A DNA stretch of 64,000 bases from NCBI GenBank assembly GCA_910577035.1, contig CAJTKW010000015.1, positions 1 through 64,000 on the forward strand, given 5' to 3'. Both the position numbers and the translations under genes were made by a program. The stretch is from an uncultured Acetatifactor sp. (GTDB lineage: Bacteria; Bacillota; Clostridia; Lachnospirales; Lachnospiraceae). The notes beneath the pieces are model-generated. The model searched no databases. It saw only the letters and a program-made list of their open reading frames with translations, and had not been told where the DNA came from. Below, piece after piece: positions 41,939-51,658 of the stretch. Positions within the stretch are counted from its first letter, which is position 1; each line of letters begins with the position of its first letter.

Positions 41939-43009
41939 CTATTTACTTTGCACCGCTTCTTTCCCCGCCGGCCCATAGCTCCCGCTGCTCTCCCTGATGC
42001 GGTAAAGGGGCAGATGCTCCCTCCGGATCGGTATGTCAATCGAACTGCTGCAGGCCAGAAGCACAATGTCCAACGCCGTCTCCGCCATCTCCATGGACGG
42101 AACGTCAACCGACGAAAGAGGAGGCCTGTTGTATTTCAGGATACCTGATTCCTCAAAGAAAATCAATCTGACGTCCTCCGGAACCCGGATATTATTGTCC
42201 CGGCAGTAATCCATGATGCCCCCGGCCAGCCTGCAGTCCGCCACGAGCCAGGCCGAGGGAAGTTCTATTTTAGACAGCACTTCCTTTGCCGCCCCGTATC
42301 CGTTTTCATAACTGCTGCACCTCAGGTACACGTTCCAGTCTTCCTTAACCCGGATGTTGCGGCTCCTGCAGCCCACCATAAAGCCGGCCTCCATCTTCCT
42401 CTCGGCGCGGCTGTCATTGTTAAATCCAATGAAAGCCCCTGTCTTCACCTCCGGAGCCGCCATACAGGCTATACACTGCTCTCCCGTCTGATAGCTGTCC
42501 ATCATCACGCAATGGAATTTGGTACTCTCCCTGCCAATGAGAATGACAGGGATCGAATAATCTCGTGCTTCCAGCTGCTCCTGATCCTCCGAGGACAGGC
42601 CGCTGATAATGGCGCCGCTGACCCGGTTGCCGGAAAGCATTTCCGCATGGCGCATCAGTTCTCCCGGCTTATAGGGCTGAACCATCAGCTCCACCCTGCA
42701 GTCCTTTCTCTCGGAGGCCTCATGGAACCCCTGGATAAACCTGCCCAGCCGGGAATTCAGATTGTCGTTTCTCCAAAACACCACTACTACATAAGGTACT
42801 TCCTCCGACCCCTGACGGAGTCGTCGGGCATAGATATTGGGCCGGTAATTCAGTTCCCTGGCCATATCCATGACTTTTTTCTGGGTCTCTTTCGAGATCC
42901 GTATCTTGTCACCTCTCCCCCCCAGAACTACGGAAACAGTACTCTGGGATACTCCAAGCCTGTTCGCGATTTCCTTGATCTGTGCTCCGGCAGTCTTTTT
43001 CTCTTCCAT
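41939..43009 (-). CDS. LacI family transcriptional regulator
   Basis: A 356-residue regulator. The N-terminal helix-turn-helix is IKEIANRLGVSQSTVSVVLG (about 11-30), with the minor-groove hinge helix at NYRPNIYARRL. Residues 70-345 are the periplasmic-binding-like sugar domain. It lies between the ABC importer and the GH cluster and is the obvious candidate to bind the 14-bp CG-centred motif found at four sites. The likely inducer is a xylo- or arabinoxylo-oligosaccharide (inference). It has its own promoter at 43082-43111. Confidence 0.92.
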   Translation of the reverse strand: MEEKKTAGAQIKEIANRLGVSQSTVSVVLGGRGDKIRISKETQKKVMDMARELNYRPNIYARRLRQGSEEVPYVVVVFWRNDNLNSRLGRFIQGFHEASERKDCRVELMVQPYKPGELMRHAEMLSGNRVSGAIISGLSSEDQEQLEARDYSIPVILIGRESTKFHCVMMDSYQTGEQCIACMAAPEVKTGAFIGFNNDSRAERKMEAGFMVGCRSRNIRVKEDWNVYLRCSSYENGYGAAKEVLSKIELPSAWLVADCRLAGGIMDYCRDNNIRVPEDVRLIFFEESGILKYNRPPLSSVDVPSMEMAETALDIVLLACSSSIDIPIRREHLPLYRIRESSGSYGPAGKEAVQSK

Positions 43010-43081
43010 GTCATGGTCCCCTTATCCAGCATATCTAGTGCACGCTAATAATCGCAAAACATTCTCTTACACATATAATAT

Positions 43082-43111
43082 AGTGTATACCTGTCACCTT
43101 TATTCTGTCAA
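43082..43111 (-). promoter_or_regulatory. Promoter of the lacI-type gene
   Basis: On the minus strand TTGACA (43106-43111) is followed after 18 bases by TACACT (43082-43087), about 70 bases upstream of the ATG. No copy of the shared operator motif is visible here. Confidence 0.5.
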
Positions 43112-43190
43112 TGACTTAACCATGTTTTTACGGAACAATGAGCCGGAATCCTGCCGCAGCACAGTATCTGCGGTAAATCGCAATGATTTC

Positions 43191-44960
43191 TCAATTTCCT
43201 TTTCTGACATCTATGACCTTCTGGTACTTCTGGCAGTCAAACTCATAGAGTTCTTCAAAACCAAGACCGTTCATCTTCTCCTTGGTCTCTTTCCACATCC
43301 GGTCAAACTCATCCCTGTCCTTGGCCATAATCATTCTCCAGGAAGCATCCTTCAACTCATTTGCACACTGGCTTCTGATCAGGGCAATATCCGTGGTATC
43401 ACTGTCCAGAACCACATTTACATTAGCCACAACCTTCATCAGGTTCTTCTCCAGGTAATAGTCGGTCTGCTTATCCTTGCCGTACTTCTCGGTCCAGTCA
43501 GCCCACCTCTTATCCTTGGGCTTCTCCTGCTGGGAGGACCAGTAACCGAAGCTGTAGGGCTCGTTGGTCCTGGGATTAATAGCCATGGAGGACACTATGT
43601 ACTGGTTCAGCTTCTGGTTCCCGTCCGAAAAGCTTCCGCCGCCCCATTCGTCAGGCATGGCAATTTCTCCCAGCATATACTTGTTGGCATCCTCTGTCTG
43701 TACGAAGCGCCCGTTCTCTTCCACATAGTTAATGCCTTCCAGGCCGCACCACAAGGTAGTATTACCCTCAGAGCCTGCCATCCAGTCCAGGAACGCCATG
43801 ATTCTCTTTTCCTTCTCACCGTCCACGCCGGAACCCAGGCCCCATACACGGCCGGATCCATAATAGGAATCCGCCACCTGGTAAATGTTCATGTCGCTGA
43901 CGGGAACGGTCACAAAGCCCACGCCGGCAGCCCGCTCTTCCTCTGTCAGCTTGATGCTGGCCAGATTCATTTCCCAGTTGTACCACAGCAGGTATTTCCG
44001 ATAGGCACGAAGCTTCTGCTCATCCGTAATCTGCCAGTTCTGATCCGGAGAGTCCGGATCCACCAGGCCTCTCTGGTTGGCCTTAAAGAAGAACTCCAGC
44101 ATCTTATAGTAAGCGCCGTTTTCATCAATGATAGGCATGACAGTGTTGTCGTTTCCGATGAGGACGGAATCTCTGCCCTCCTGGCCGTACCACTTACAGG
44201 TCTGCAGGATATTCTCCATCCCGAAGCCGTCCCAGTCCTTCCACAGGGAAATGGCATAAGCGGAATCCCCGTCTTTATTGGTGGGATGGTTCTTCTGCAT
44301 TTGCTCCAGCACATCCAGAAGCTCATCCAGATTCTTGATTTCCGGCGCTCCCAGCTCCTGATAATAGTCCCAGGGCAGACACACCGACGAGAAAGGAATA
44401 TTCTCCGAATAGGTATCCGGGGAGGTATTGGTCATCTCCGTGGGAATCCCGTAAAGCTTTGAGCCGTCTCCCACCTGGGAGTTCCATGCGTCGATCTGGG
44501 TCTTGAACACGGCCAGATTCTCATAATTGTATACCAATCCGCTGATGTCCTTGATGAGCCCTGCGTCAATACAGTCGATAAAGTCCGTGTTATCCAGCAG
44601 AATGATGTCACCCAGATTATTGTTGCTGCACCTGGTCTGATAAAGGCTGTCATCACCGGACACCTGGGGTGCCAGAATGCTCAGCTCCAGGCCGAATCTC
44701 TCCCCCACCAGCTTGGCAAACCATCCGCTCTGAATGCCGTGGTAATTGGCCGCCACGTCATACACTTCGACGGTGATCCTGTCCGACTCCGCATATCCGC
44801 CTTCCGGAGCGCCGCTCCCTCCGCCGGAACCGGAACCCTGAGACCCCTGAACTGCCCCCCCTGAACTCTGTCCTCCGGACCCGTCGTCGCCGCAGCCCGC
44901 AACGGACAGGGCCATAACAGCGGCCAGGCCTAATGCAACTGTCTTTTTCCACTTCATCAT
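43191..44960 (-). CDS. Sugar ABC transporter substrate-binding lipoprotein
   Basis: A 589-residue extracellular binding protein of the large LplA-like type. A signal peptide with lipobox LSVAGC puts the lipid-anchored Cys at 23, followed by a Gly/Ser-rich linker to about residue 55 and then a two-lobed binding fold. It lies downstream of its two permeases on the same strand, in the order permease, permease, binding protein. No ATPase gene is adjacent; such LplABC-type systems often share a general ATPase such as MsmX. It probably captures arabinoxylan oligosaccharides. GGAGG precedes the ATG by 5 bases. Confidence 0.92.
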   Translation of the reverse strand: MMKWKKTVALGLAAVMALSVAGCGDDGSGGQSSGGAVQGSQGSGSGGGSGAPEGGYAESDRITVEVYDVAANYHGIQSGWFAKLVGERFGLELSILAPQVSGDDSLYQTRCSNNNLGDIILLDNTDFIDCIDAGLIKDISGLVYNYENLAVFKTQIDAWNSQVGDGSKLYGIPTEMTNTSPDTYSENIPFSSVCLPWDYYQELGAPEIKNLDELLDVLEQMQKNHPTNKDGDSAYAISLWKDWDGFGMENILQTCKWYGQEGRDSVLIGNDNTVMPIIDENGAYYKMLEFFFKANQRGLVDPDSPDQNWQITDEQKLRAYRKYLLWYNWEMNLASIKLTEEERAAGVGFVTVPVSDMNIYQVADSYYGSGRVWGLGSGVDGEKEKRIMAFLDWMAGSEGNTTLWCGLEGINYVEENGRFVQTEDANKYMLGEIAMPDEWGGGSFSDGNQKLNQYIVSSMAINPRTNEPYSFGYWSSQQEKPKDKRWADWTEKYGKDKQTDYYLEKNLMKVVANVNVVLDSDTTDIALIRSQCANELKDASWRMIMAKDRDEFDRMWKETKEKMNGLGFEELYEFDCQKYQKVIDVRKGN

Positions 44961-44999
44961 AACTTCCTCCTTAAATAAATTTGTATAGTAATGTTATTG

Positions 45000-45923
45000 C
45001 TACCCTTTCACTGCACCGATCATGATACCCTTCACAAAGAACCGTTGGAAGAAGGGATACACCAGCAGGATCGGTGTCACTACAATAATTGTCACGGTCA
45101 TCCTGACACTGGTGGCCGTCTGGGCCGTGGCCAGGGCCTGCTGTATGGCTTCACTGCCGGCATTGGATGTCAGGAGCGAGGCCAGGGAACTGGCCTGGTT
45201 GATATACTGGTACAGGACGAACTGCAGGGTATGAAGCTCTGTCTTTGACATCAGCAGCAACGTGTCCTGAAAGGAATTCCATTGTCCCACGGCGGTAAAG
45301 ATAGCCACCGTGGCCAGGATCGGCTTGATAATGGGCAGCACCACCGAAATAAAGATCCGCATGGTTCCCGCGCCGTCAATCTCCGCCGCGTCCTGCAGCT
45401 CCCTGGGCGTAGACTCCACATAGGTTTTCACCAGAATAATGTTGAACGGCGACACCAGCGTAGGCAGCACATAAGCCCAGAAATTATTGACCAGATGAAG
45501 GTTCCGCATAGTGATGTACCAGGGAATGATTCCCGCATTAAAGTACATGGTCAGAATAATGAAACGATACCAGAATTTCCGTTTCCACATGGTCTCCCTG
45601 GTAAACATATACCCCAGGAAGCCTGCCAGCAGAACCGTCAGCACGGTTCCGATCAGGGTCCTTGCCACCGATATTTTAGCTGCCTGCAGAAGTCCCGGAA
45701 TCTGTACCACACTGGAATAATTGCTAAAGTGCACTGCCTGGGGCCAGAAGAGAATCTTGCCTCTTTCGCTCAGGTCGTTGGCGCTGATGGTATTGATGAA
45801 TATGTAGTAAAAGGGATACGCACAGACCAGCGCGAACAGTGCGAACACAACATAGGTAATCCCGCTTATGGCGTAATCGCCTGCACTGCGCTTCATCCTC
45901 ACTTTCTTACTCTTCTCTTTCAT
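45000..45923 (-). CDS. Sugar ABC permease (YtcP/LplC type)
   Basis: A 307-residue inner-membrane permease with about six helices. The cytoplasmic EAA loop (ELQDAAEIDGAGTMRIFISVVLPIIKP) docks to the ATPase. It pairs with the permease directly upstream (12-base gap) and the binding protein downstream. GAGGAAAC precedes the ATG. Confidence 0.92.
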   Translation of the reverse strand: MKEKSKKVRMKRSAGDYAISGITYVVFALFALVCAYPFYYIFINTISANDLSERGKILFWPQAVHFSNYSSVVQIPGLLQAAKISVARTLIGTVLTVLLAGFLGYMFTRETMWKRKFWYRFIILTMYFNAGIIPWYITMRNLHLVNNFWAYVLPTLVSPFNIILVKTYVESTPRELQDAAEIDGAGTMRIFISVVLPIIKPILATVAIFTAVGQWNSFQDTLLLMSKTELHTLQFVLYQYINQASSLASLLTSNAGSEAIQQALATAQTATSVRMTVTIIVVTPILLVYPFFQRFFVKGIMIGAVKG

Positions 45924-45935
45924 ACAGGTTTCCTC

Positions 45936-46850
45936 CTACATAAAGCTTTCACCACGAATCAGCTTCGACAGCTTGTTGGCCACACACAACAGTATCACAC
46001 TGATCACGCTCTTCAACATGCTTAACGCCGTGGCAACGGAATAGCTGCCGCTCCCCATGGCCAGATTATAGACATACAGGTCAAGAACCTGAATGGACTC
46101 TTTATTAAACGCATTCTGGAATACAAAATACTGCTCCATTCCGTTGGAAAGGAAATTGGAAATGCTAAGCATCAGCAGCACGAAATATGTAGGCAGGATA
46201 CTGGGGATTGTAATATGCCGGATCAGCTGCATCCTGGTAGCGCCGTCCACTCTTGCCGCCTCGTACAGCTCCTCGTCAATTCCCGATATGGCCGCAATGT
46301 ACATGATAGCCGACCACCCCAGGCTCTTCCAGGTACTCCACAGCCACATGCTCCCCCACACATGCTCCGATGACTGCAGAAAGAGAATGGGCCGCTCCAC
46401 AACCCCCATTTTCATCAGCAGGCTGTTGGCCATGCCGCCGCTGGAAAACAGATTATACGCCACGGAGAATACCAGTACCCAGCTTACAAAGTTAGGCAAC
46501 GTGGTAATGGTCTGCACCGCCTTCCGAAAAGGCATACACTTGATCTCGTTGAGAAAAATGGCAAATACCATGGGAAGCCAGGATGTCAGTATGGCCAGAC
46601 CGCTCATGGCGAAGGTATTCCGGATCACGGTCAGTGTCTGCTTCAGCCGGATGGGATTATCCACCAGATACTTAAACCACTTGAGACCCTGGAAATCCTC
46701 GAAGGAAAAAGGCCTGGGCGGGCGGTAATCAAAAAAGGCATATATCCATCCGTAAAGGGGATAATACGAGAACACTGCCACCAGGATAAGAAAGGGCAGT
46801 ATGTAGAGGAACTCTCTGTAGGACCTTAATTTCTTTTTGTTGTTTATCAT
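45936..46850 (-). CDS. Sugar ABC permease (LplB type)
   Basis: A 304-residue permease, first gene of the importer operon. It has about six membrane helices and an EAA loop (ELYEAARVDGATRMQLIRHITIPSI). The N-terminal SYREFLYILPFLILVAVFSY is typical of LplB proteins. GGGAGG lies upstream of the ATG. Its promoter has the operator-like motif between the -35 and -10 boxes. Confidence 0.92.
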   Translation of the reverse strand: MINNKKKLRSYREFLYILPFLILVAVFSYYPLYGWIYAFFDYRPPRPFSFEDFQGLKWFKYLVDNPIRLKQTLTVIRNTFAMSGLAILTSWLPMVFAIFLNEIKCMPFRKAVQTITTLPNFVSWVLVFSVAYNLFSSGGMANSLLMKMGVVERPILFLQSSEHVWGSMWLWSTWKSLGWSAIMYIAAISGIDEELYEAARVDGATRMQLIRHITIPSILPTYFVLLMLSISNFLSNGMEQYFVFQNAFNKESIQVLDLYVYNLAMGSGSYSVATALSMLKSVISVILLCVANKLSKLIRGESFM

Positions 46851-46912
46851 ACCTGTCTTCCTCCCAAAGCCACGTATTTCTTTGTCTACTTTCTATAATG
46901 TCTCTTATAGCT

Positions 46913-46942
46913 ACAATACTACTAATTCGTTGTAGCTGTCAA
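46913..46942 (-). promoter_or_regulatory. Importer promoter with embedded operator
   Basis: On the minus strand TTGACA (46937-46942) is followed after 18 bases by TATTGT (46913-46918). The 14-bp motif CTAATTCGTTGTAG (46922-46935, plus-strand reading) fills the space between them, an ideal position for repression by a LacI protein. Confidence 0.65.
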
Positions 46943-46993
46943 TAGCAAATTGGATTTATTTCTCTTCTTTGGTTATTTTCCACAAATTCCCTT

Positions 46994-48706
46994 TTATCCG
47001 TCCTCTCCCGCAACTCCCAGGCTGCCGTCGGGATTGCGCCAAAACTGCTTCACATACGCCCATCCCAGCGCCGGATCCATCTGCGCTATGTCATGTCCCT
47101 TTTCGTGCATAACCACATAATTATACAAATTCAGATGTCTTTCGTCCGCCGTGTAGAATCGCTGTACATCGTAGTAATGCCCCGGATGCCGTTCCGACGG
47201 CCGCAGCCGCTCCTGTACCTGCCCCGGTACGCCGCAGCCGCAGACGTCCGGTTCTTCCGCGGAAGGAGTCTCCTCCACCGTTATATGGTTATAGGCTTTC
47301 CAGAAATCATACTGGTACTGCTGGGTGGATTTGGCATAGACCGGGTAAGAAGGCTCCCTGGTCCCGTAGGTATACCACACCGGCATGAGATAGTCGTACT
47401 CCTTTTTCTTCTCCATGGCCAGACGGAAGGGCACCACATCCCGATAATCCACTTCGCTGGGACCCACCCGCTTTCCGGGCCAGTTGGAATCGATATGGCA
47501 GATAGCGGCGATCCTGTCCGGATGCAGCAGTGCCACCACCTGGGCATGGGCCGCCCCGTTGCTGAAACCCGAGAGATAAACCCGCCGGGGGTCCACCGGA
47601 TAGTTGGCAATCATATAATCAATCAGGGCCATTGCAAACCCCACATCGTCCGCCGCCTCCGGATCCTCCAGGGAACTGTTCCACTGGGTCCTGTTGGTCC
47701 CCCAGGGATAGACCGTAATAAATCCCTCACGCTCCCCCAGCTCATGGAATTTGCTCATCTCCGCCGCCTCCGCCGGATTGTCCGAAGCCCCGTGGAAAAA
47801 CAGCATTAACGGCACCTTCCGTTCCGGATGGTTTTTCACCTGCTTTGGCACGCTGGTAAACCACGTATGGGGTGTTCTCACCGGTTCATCCAGCCGGGTA
47901 TCCTCCAGAAAAACCTCAAAGCCGGCCTCCTTGAAATCCATCCGGGGCTCCATATCCCCCCAGGCATCGGTATCAGGACGCCGCACCCTGGAAAAAAGCA
48001 GCTTCCAGGCATCCGCCGCCAGCTCCCCGATCTCCCTCTTCCCTGCCTCAACAAGGATCCGCCTGGCAGGGTTCCCGGGATCGGAAAAGACCGCCTTCCC
48101 CTCTTCTTCTCCGGCAGCCAGGGCTTCGTCCGCCACCCGGAAATAATTCAGGGTCTCCGGGCCGCAGTTCACCAGATAAGCCGCCATGGGAGCCCAAAGG
48201 GCCTTTTTCCTGGCCGCCCGGCTCAAACGGCCGCCCACTGCCAGAATTCCCGCAAGGCTGCCCGGGGCACAGGCCGCCAGGGTGCAGGCCATGGAAGCTC
48301 CCCTGCCCAGCCCGATCACATACCTGGTATCATTCATGGGATGCCATACACTCATCATGGCCTCATGGGTGGGAATCCCGTTGGGATGGCACTGCAGAGG
48401 TTCCTCGCTCTCCCGGCTGCAGGCATCCTGGAAACGGCGGAAAGCCGCCACGTCGTCCTCCCCCTCTTCCAGCTCAAAATTCCATCCGCCCTTGCCGGGA
48501 TTGGGAAAGGACAGGATCACTTCCTTTTCCTCCGCCAGCTTTCCCAGCCCCTGCTCCTCCAGGAGCTCCCGCACGGATGCCTCGTCCTCCCCGTCCCGCA
48601 GCACGGTAATCAGGCTGCGCTTAAAAGCAGTACGCCTCTCCTGGTTCGGGAAATACAGATACATACTTCTGCCTGTGTCTTTCAGTTCCTTGTATACAAG
48701 TCCCAT
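46994..48706 (-). CDS. PHB-depolymerase-type esterase
   Basis: A 570-residue protein with an N-terminal alpha/beta-hydrolase-like region (about 1-270) and a C-terminal esterase domain of the CE1/polyhydroxybutyrate-depolymerase group. MLFFHGASDNP is the oxyanion region and YLSGFSNGAAH the Ser elbow. No signal peptide. In plant-biomass loci this type usually acts as feruloyl or acetyl xylan esterase. I start at MGLVYKEL because GGAGGGG lies 5 bases upstream; the longer reading frame adds 35 unsupported residues. Its promoter region carries two operator-like motifs. Confidence 0.82.
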   Translation of the reverse strand: MGLVYKELKDTGRSMYLYFPNQERRTAFKRSLITVLRDGEDEASVRELLEEQGLGKLAEEKEVILSFPNPGKGGWNFELEEGEDDVAAFRRFQDACSRESEEPLQCHPNGIPTHEAMMSVWHPMNDTRYVIGLGRGASMACTLAACAPGSLAGILAVGGRLSRAARKKALWAPMAAYLVNCGPETLNYFRVADEALAAGEEEGKAVFSDPGNPARRILVEAGKREIGELAADAWKLLFSRVRRPDTDAWGDMEPRMDFKEAGFEVFLEDTRLDEPVRTPHTWFTSVPKQVKNHPERKVPLMLFFHGASDNPAEAAEMSKFHELGEREGFITVYPWGTNRTQWNSSLEDPEAADDVGFAMALIDYMIANYPVDPRRVYLSGFSNGAAHAQVVALLHPDRIAAICHIDSNWPGKRVGPSEVDYRDVVPFRLAMEKKKEYDYLMPVWYTYGTREPSYPVYAKSTQQYQYDFWKAYNHITVEETPSAEEPDVCGCGVPGQVQERLRPSERHPGHYYDVQRFYTADERHLNLYNYVVMHEKGHDIAQMDPALGWAYVKQFWRNPDGSLGVAGEDG

Positions 48707-48729
48707 TGTTACCCCTCCACAGATTCCTG

Positions 48730-48743
48730 CTAAATCGTTATTG
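48730..48743 (-). promoter_or_regulatory. LacI-type operator candidate, esterase gene
   Basis: CTAAATCGTTATTG matches the 48873 copy at 12 of 14 positions. It lies just downstream of a possible minus-strand promoter (TTGACA 48775-48780, TACGCT 48751-48756), between it and the 48706 start, where bound repressor would block transcription. Confidence 0.5.
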
Positions 48744-48872
48744 CAGACTAAGCGTACTCTATTTTTGACAGTTTTGTCAATGTGCATAATGTAAAAATCG
48801 AAGTCCTGCATTTTAGCAATTTTTTTGTCTGCATATGCTGTTTTCCTTATAATTACGCCAAATTCACTTTTG

Positions 48873-48886
48873 CTAATTCGTTATAG
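48873..48886 (+). promoter_or_regulatory. LacI-type operator candidate, MATE operon
   Basis: CTAATTCGTTATAG, six bases upstream of the plus-strand -35 box of the MATE gene and within the divergent control region shared with the esterase gene. Confidence 0.6.
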
Positions 48887-48892
48887 TTTTTA

Positions 48893-48922
48893 TTGACAGA
48901 GAGTTTTCTTCTATGTTAAGAT
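48893..48922 (+). promoter_or_regulatory. Promoter of the MATE/serine hydrolase operon
   Basis: TTGACA (48893-48898) and TAAGAT (48917-48922) with 18-base spacing, about 27 bases before the MATE ATG. Confidence 0.6.
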
Positions 48923-48948
48923 ACAGAACAAAGGAGAGGAATTTGCTT

Positions 48949-50433
48949 ATGAAAAAAACGGACTCGGAAAATACCACCGCCAAAAATACACTGGAACTGC
49001 TGGCCCCCGGCACCGACGAGGATCTGAAGGTACAGAAGATTTCTCCCGGCCTTCCGGAAGGCGTGTCCTCCCGGGATGTGTATCGGGATATTCTGCGGAT
49101 TGCTCTGCCCGCCAGCGTGGAGCTGATGCTCTCCTCCCTGGTCTCCATGGTAGACCTGATGATGGTGGGAGGACTTGACTCCGGCACCTGGGCCATCACA
49201 TCCGTAGGCCTTACCACACAGCCCAAGTTCCTGCTGATGACCATGGTCATGTCCATGAACGTTGGCGCAACAGCCCTGGTGGCACAGGCAAAGGGCGCCG
49301 GCAGACAGGATGCTGCCCGGAAATACGCCCGCCAGGCCGTAACCGTCAACCTTATCATGGGCGCGTTCCTCTCCGTTCTGGGACTGCTCACCGCAGGTCC
49401 CCTGGTTCGCTTTATGGGTGCAAAGACGCAGCAGATCCTGGATGCGGGAACTGCCTACCTTCAGATTCAGATGGCCAGTTTCCTCTTTTTCTCCCTGACT
49501 TCCACCCTTACCGCCGTGCTGCGGGGCGTCGGCGATTCCCGGACGGCCATGTACTATAATTCCGCCGCCAACCTGTCCAATATCGTCCTGAATTACCTGC
49601 TGATCTACGGGCATTACGGCTTTCCCAGAATGGAGGTGGCCGGTGCTTCCCTGGCCACGGCCGTCAGCCAGGTACTTGCCTGCGGCCTGGCTATGTGGGC
49701 GGTTTCCAGGAAAAAGTGCTATTTACATATGAGTTTTAAGGATGACTTCCGTCCCTCCCGGCAGGAGATAACGGAGATCGCCCGCATCGGCCTTCCTGCC
49801 GCAATGGAACAGTTCATGATGCGCATCGGCACCCTGATCTTTTCCAAAACCGTGGCTTCCCTGGGAACCGTTGAATTTGCCGCCCACCAGGTCTGCATGA
49901 ATATCCAGTCCCTTACCATGATGAACGGGCAGGTATTCTCCATCTCCGCCACTTCCCTTATGGGACAGAGCCTGGGACGGCGAAGGCCGGATATGGCTCA
50001 GGCCTACACCACCCGCTGCAGGCGCTGCGGGATGTCAATTGCCATCCTCATGGGTCTGGCATTCGTCCTTTTCGGCGGTCCTCTATCCGGCCTCTACACC
50101 AAGGACGCAGCCTGCATCTCCATCTGTGTGGAAATTCTCTGGATCGTGGCTTTCATACAGCCCTTCCAGTCTTCTCAGTTTATTGTGGCCGGTGCCCTCA
50201 GAGGGGCCGGGGACACGAAATTCGTGGCAAAGCTGACCTTTTACACCGTGCTCCTGCTCCGCCCGGGCCTGGCCATCCTGGCCGTGCGGGGATTCCATAT
50301 GGGGCTGTCCGGCGCGTGGCTTGCCATCACTACGGACCAGATCCTTCGCTCCGCCCTCATCGCTATCCGCTACCGCTCCGGACAGTGGAAGCAGCTTCCC
50401 CTGCTCCATGCCGGAAAAGCGACGGCGGCTTAG
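48949..50433 (+). CDS. MATE family efflux transporter
   Basis: A 494-residue membrane protein with about 12 helices in two halves, as in NorM/DinF-type exporters. Recognisable blocks are RIALPASVELMLSSLVSMVD (start of the bundle), ALVAQAKGAGRQDAARKYARQ and RGVGDSRTAMYYN, mirrored in the second half by GAGDTKFV. It exports organic cations or small metabolites using Na+ or H+. The start at 48949 has AAAGGAGAGG upstream. It leads an operon with two serine hydrolases behind an operator-like site, an unusual partner for xylan genes. Confidence 0.92.
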   Translation: MKKTDSENTTAKNTLELLAPGTDEDLKVQKISPGLPEGVSSRDVYRDILRIALPASVELMLSSLVSMVDLMMVGGLDSGTWAITSVGLTTQPKFLLMTMVMSMNVGATALVAQAKGAGRQDAARKYARQAVTVNLIMGAFLSVLGLLTAGPLVRFMGAKTQQILDAGTAYLQIQMASFLFFSLTSTLTAVLRGVGDSRTAMYYNSAANLSNIVLNYLLIYGHYGFPRMEVAGASLATAVSQVLACGLAMWAVSRKKCYLHMSFKDDFRPSRQEITEIARIGLPAAMEQFMMRIGTLIFSKTVASLGTVEFAAHQVCMNIQSLTMMNGQVFSISATSLMGQSLGRRRPDMAQAYTTRCRRCGMSIAILMGLAFVLFGGPLSGLYTKDAACISICVEILWIVAFIQPFQSSQFIVAGALRGAGDTKFVAKLTFYTVLLLRPGLAILAVRGFHMGLSGAWLAITTDQILRSALIAIRYRSGQWKQLPLLHAGKATAA

Positions 50434-50471
50434 ACAATTCAGTATCAAAATCCAAACAGGAGGTTAAAACT

Positions 50472-51632
50472 ATGGCAACAGTAAAAGACATTGACAGGCT
50501 GCTGGAAGGCTTTGTGGAAAAGGGGCTGCCAGGCTGCTCCCTGAAAGTCATGCAGCGGGGAACCACCCTTTACGAGGGCTATTTCGGGGTTACGGACCTT
50601 GACACCCAAGCCCCCGTAACCGAAAAATCCCTGTTCCGCCAGGCATCCATGTCCAAAATCCCGCTCTACACCGCAATGATGATGCTCTACGAGCGGGGGA
50701 AGTTTCTGCTCACGGATCCTGTGGGCAACTATCTTCCCCAGTGGAAGACCAGTAAAAAATACGTCCGCCATCCCAATGGCTACGTGAATGTGGTACCCAC
50801 AGAACGCCCCATTACCATCCGGGACACCCTTTCCATGAAATGCGGCCTGCCCTACTGCAATTCCGACGCCCCCACGGAGGACATCACCCTGCGGGGCATG
50901 CAGGAATGTATGAAGCCGCTGTGGGAAAAGGGACATTACACCCTTCAGGAACAGCTTGCCGCCATGTCCGCCGCCCCTCTCGCCTGCGAGCCAGGAAGCC
51001 ACTGGATGTACGGTTTTTCCAGTGAAATTGCCGCAGGCATTGTGGAAAAAATATGCGATAAGCCGGTCAACGATACCTTGAAGGAGCTTCTTTTCGATCC
51101 CCTGGGCATGGAAAACACGGCAGCCCTGCTCTTCGGCGATGCCGGACAGCGAATGGTCTCCCTTTATGCTCTGGACGAAAAGGGAGAATATCTACCCGGT
51201 CCCGCTTTCTTTGACAAAAAGCACCTGCCGGGAGAAGAAAACGAAGCCGGCTGGGCCCGCCTTTTCTCCAATGTGGAAGATTATTCCCGTCTGCTGCAGA
51301 TGCTTGCCTGCGGAGGCGTATACGACGGCGTCCGCCTCATGAGCGCCGGAACCATTGACCTGATGCGGACTAACGGGCTGGACGAAATCCAACGGAAAGA
51401 TTTCCCCGAGGAGGGTTACGGCTATGGTTACGGTGTCCGTACCCTCACTGACAGGGCCGCCGGAAATCTCAACGGCTCCCCTGGTGCTTTCGGCTGGACG
51501 GGCGGTTTCGGGACCTGGTGCGAGGCCGATCCGGAGGAGGGACTCTCCATCGTCTACATGCACAACCTGATCCCCAACGGCGAACAGTATTATCATCCCA
51601 GAGTCCGCACGATTTCTTACGGGCTGCTGTGA
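50472..51632 (+). CDS. Serine hydrolase, class C beta-lactamase/family VIII esterase fold (copy 1)
   Basis: A 386-residue penicillin-binding-like hydrolase. The SxxK nucleophile motif is S59-M-S-K62 in FRQASMSKI. A Tyr motif follows in WMYGFSSEIA, and the third motif is GWTGGFGT instead of KTG. This pattern is typical of family VIII carboxylesterases and EstB-like enzymes, not of true beta-lactamases. No signal peptide, so cytosolic. AGGAGG precedes the ATG. It is followed after 26 bases by a close paralogue. Confidence 0.88.
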   Translation: MATVKDIDRLLEGFVEKGLPGCSLKVMQRGTTLYEGYFGVTDLDTQAPVTEKSLFRQASMSKIPLYTAMMMLYERGKFLLTDPVGNYLPQWKTSKKYVRHPNGYVNVVPTERPITIRDTLSMKCGLPYCNSDAPTEDITLRGMQECMKPLWEKGHYTLQEQLAAMSAAPLACEPGSHWMYGFSSEIAAGIVEKICDKPVNDTLKELLFDPLGMENTAALLFGDAGQRMVSLYALDEKGEYLPGPAFFDKKHLPGEENEAGWARLFSNVEDYSRLLQMLACGGVYDGVRLMSAGTIDLMRTNGLDEIQRKDFPEEGYGYGYGVRTLTDRAAGNLNGSPGAFGWTGGFGTWCEADPEEGLSIVYMHNLIPNGEQYYHPRVRTISYGLL

Positions 51633-51658
51633 GGGAATAACGGAAAGGAGTGAAAAAA

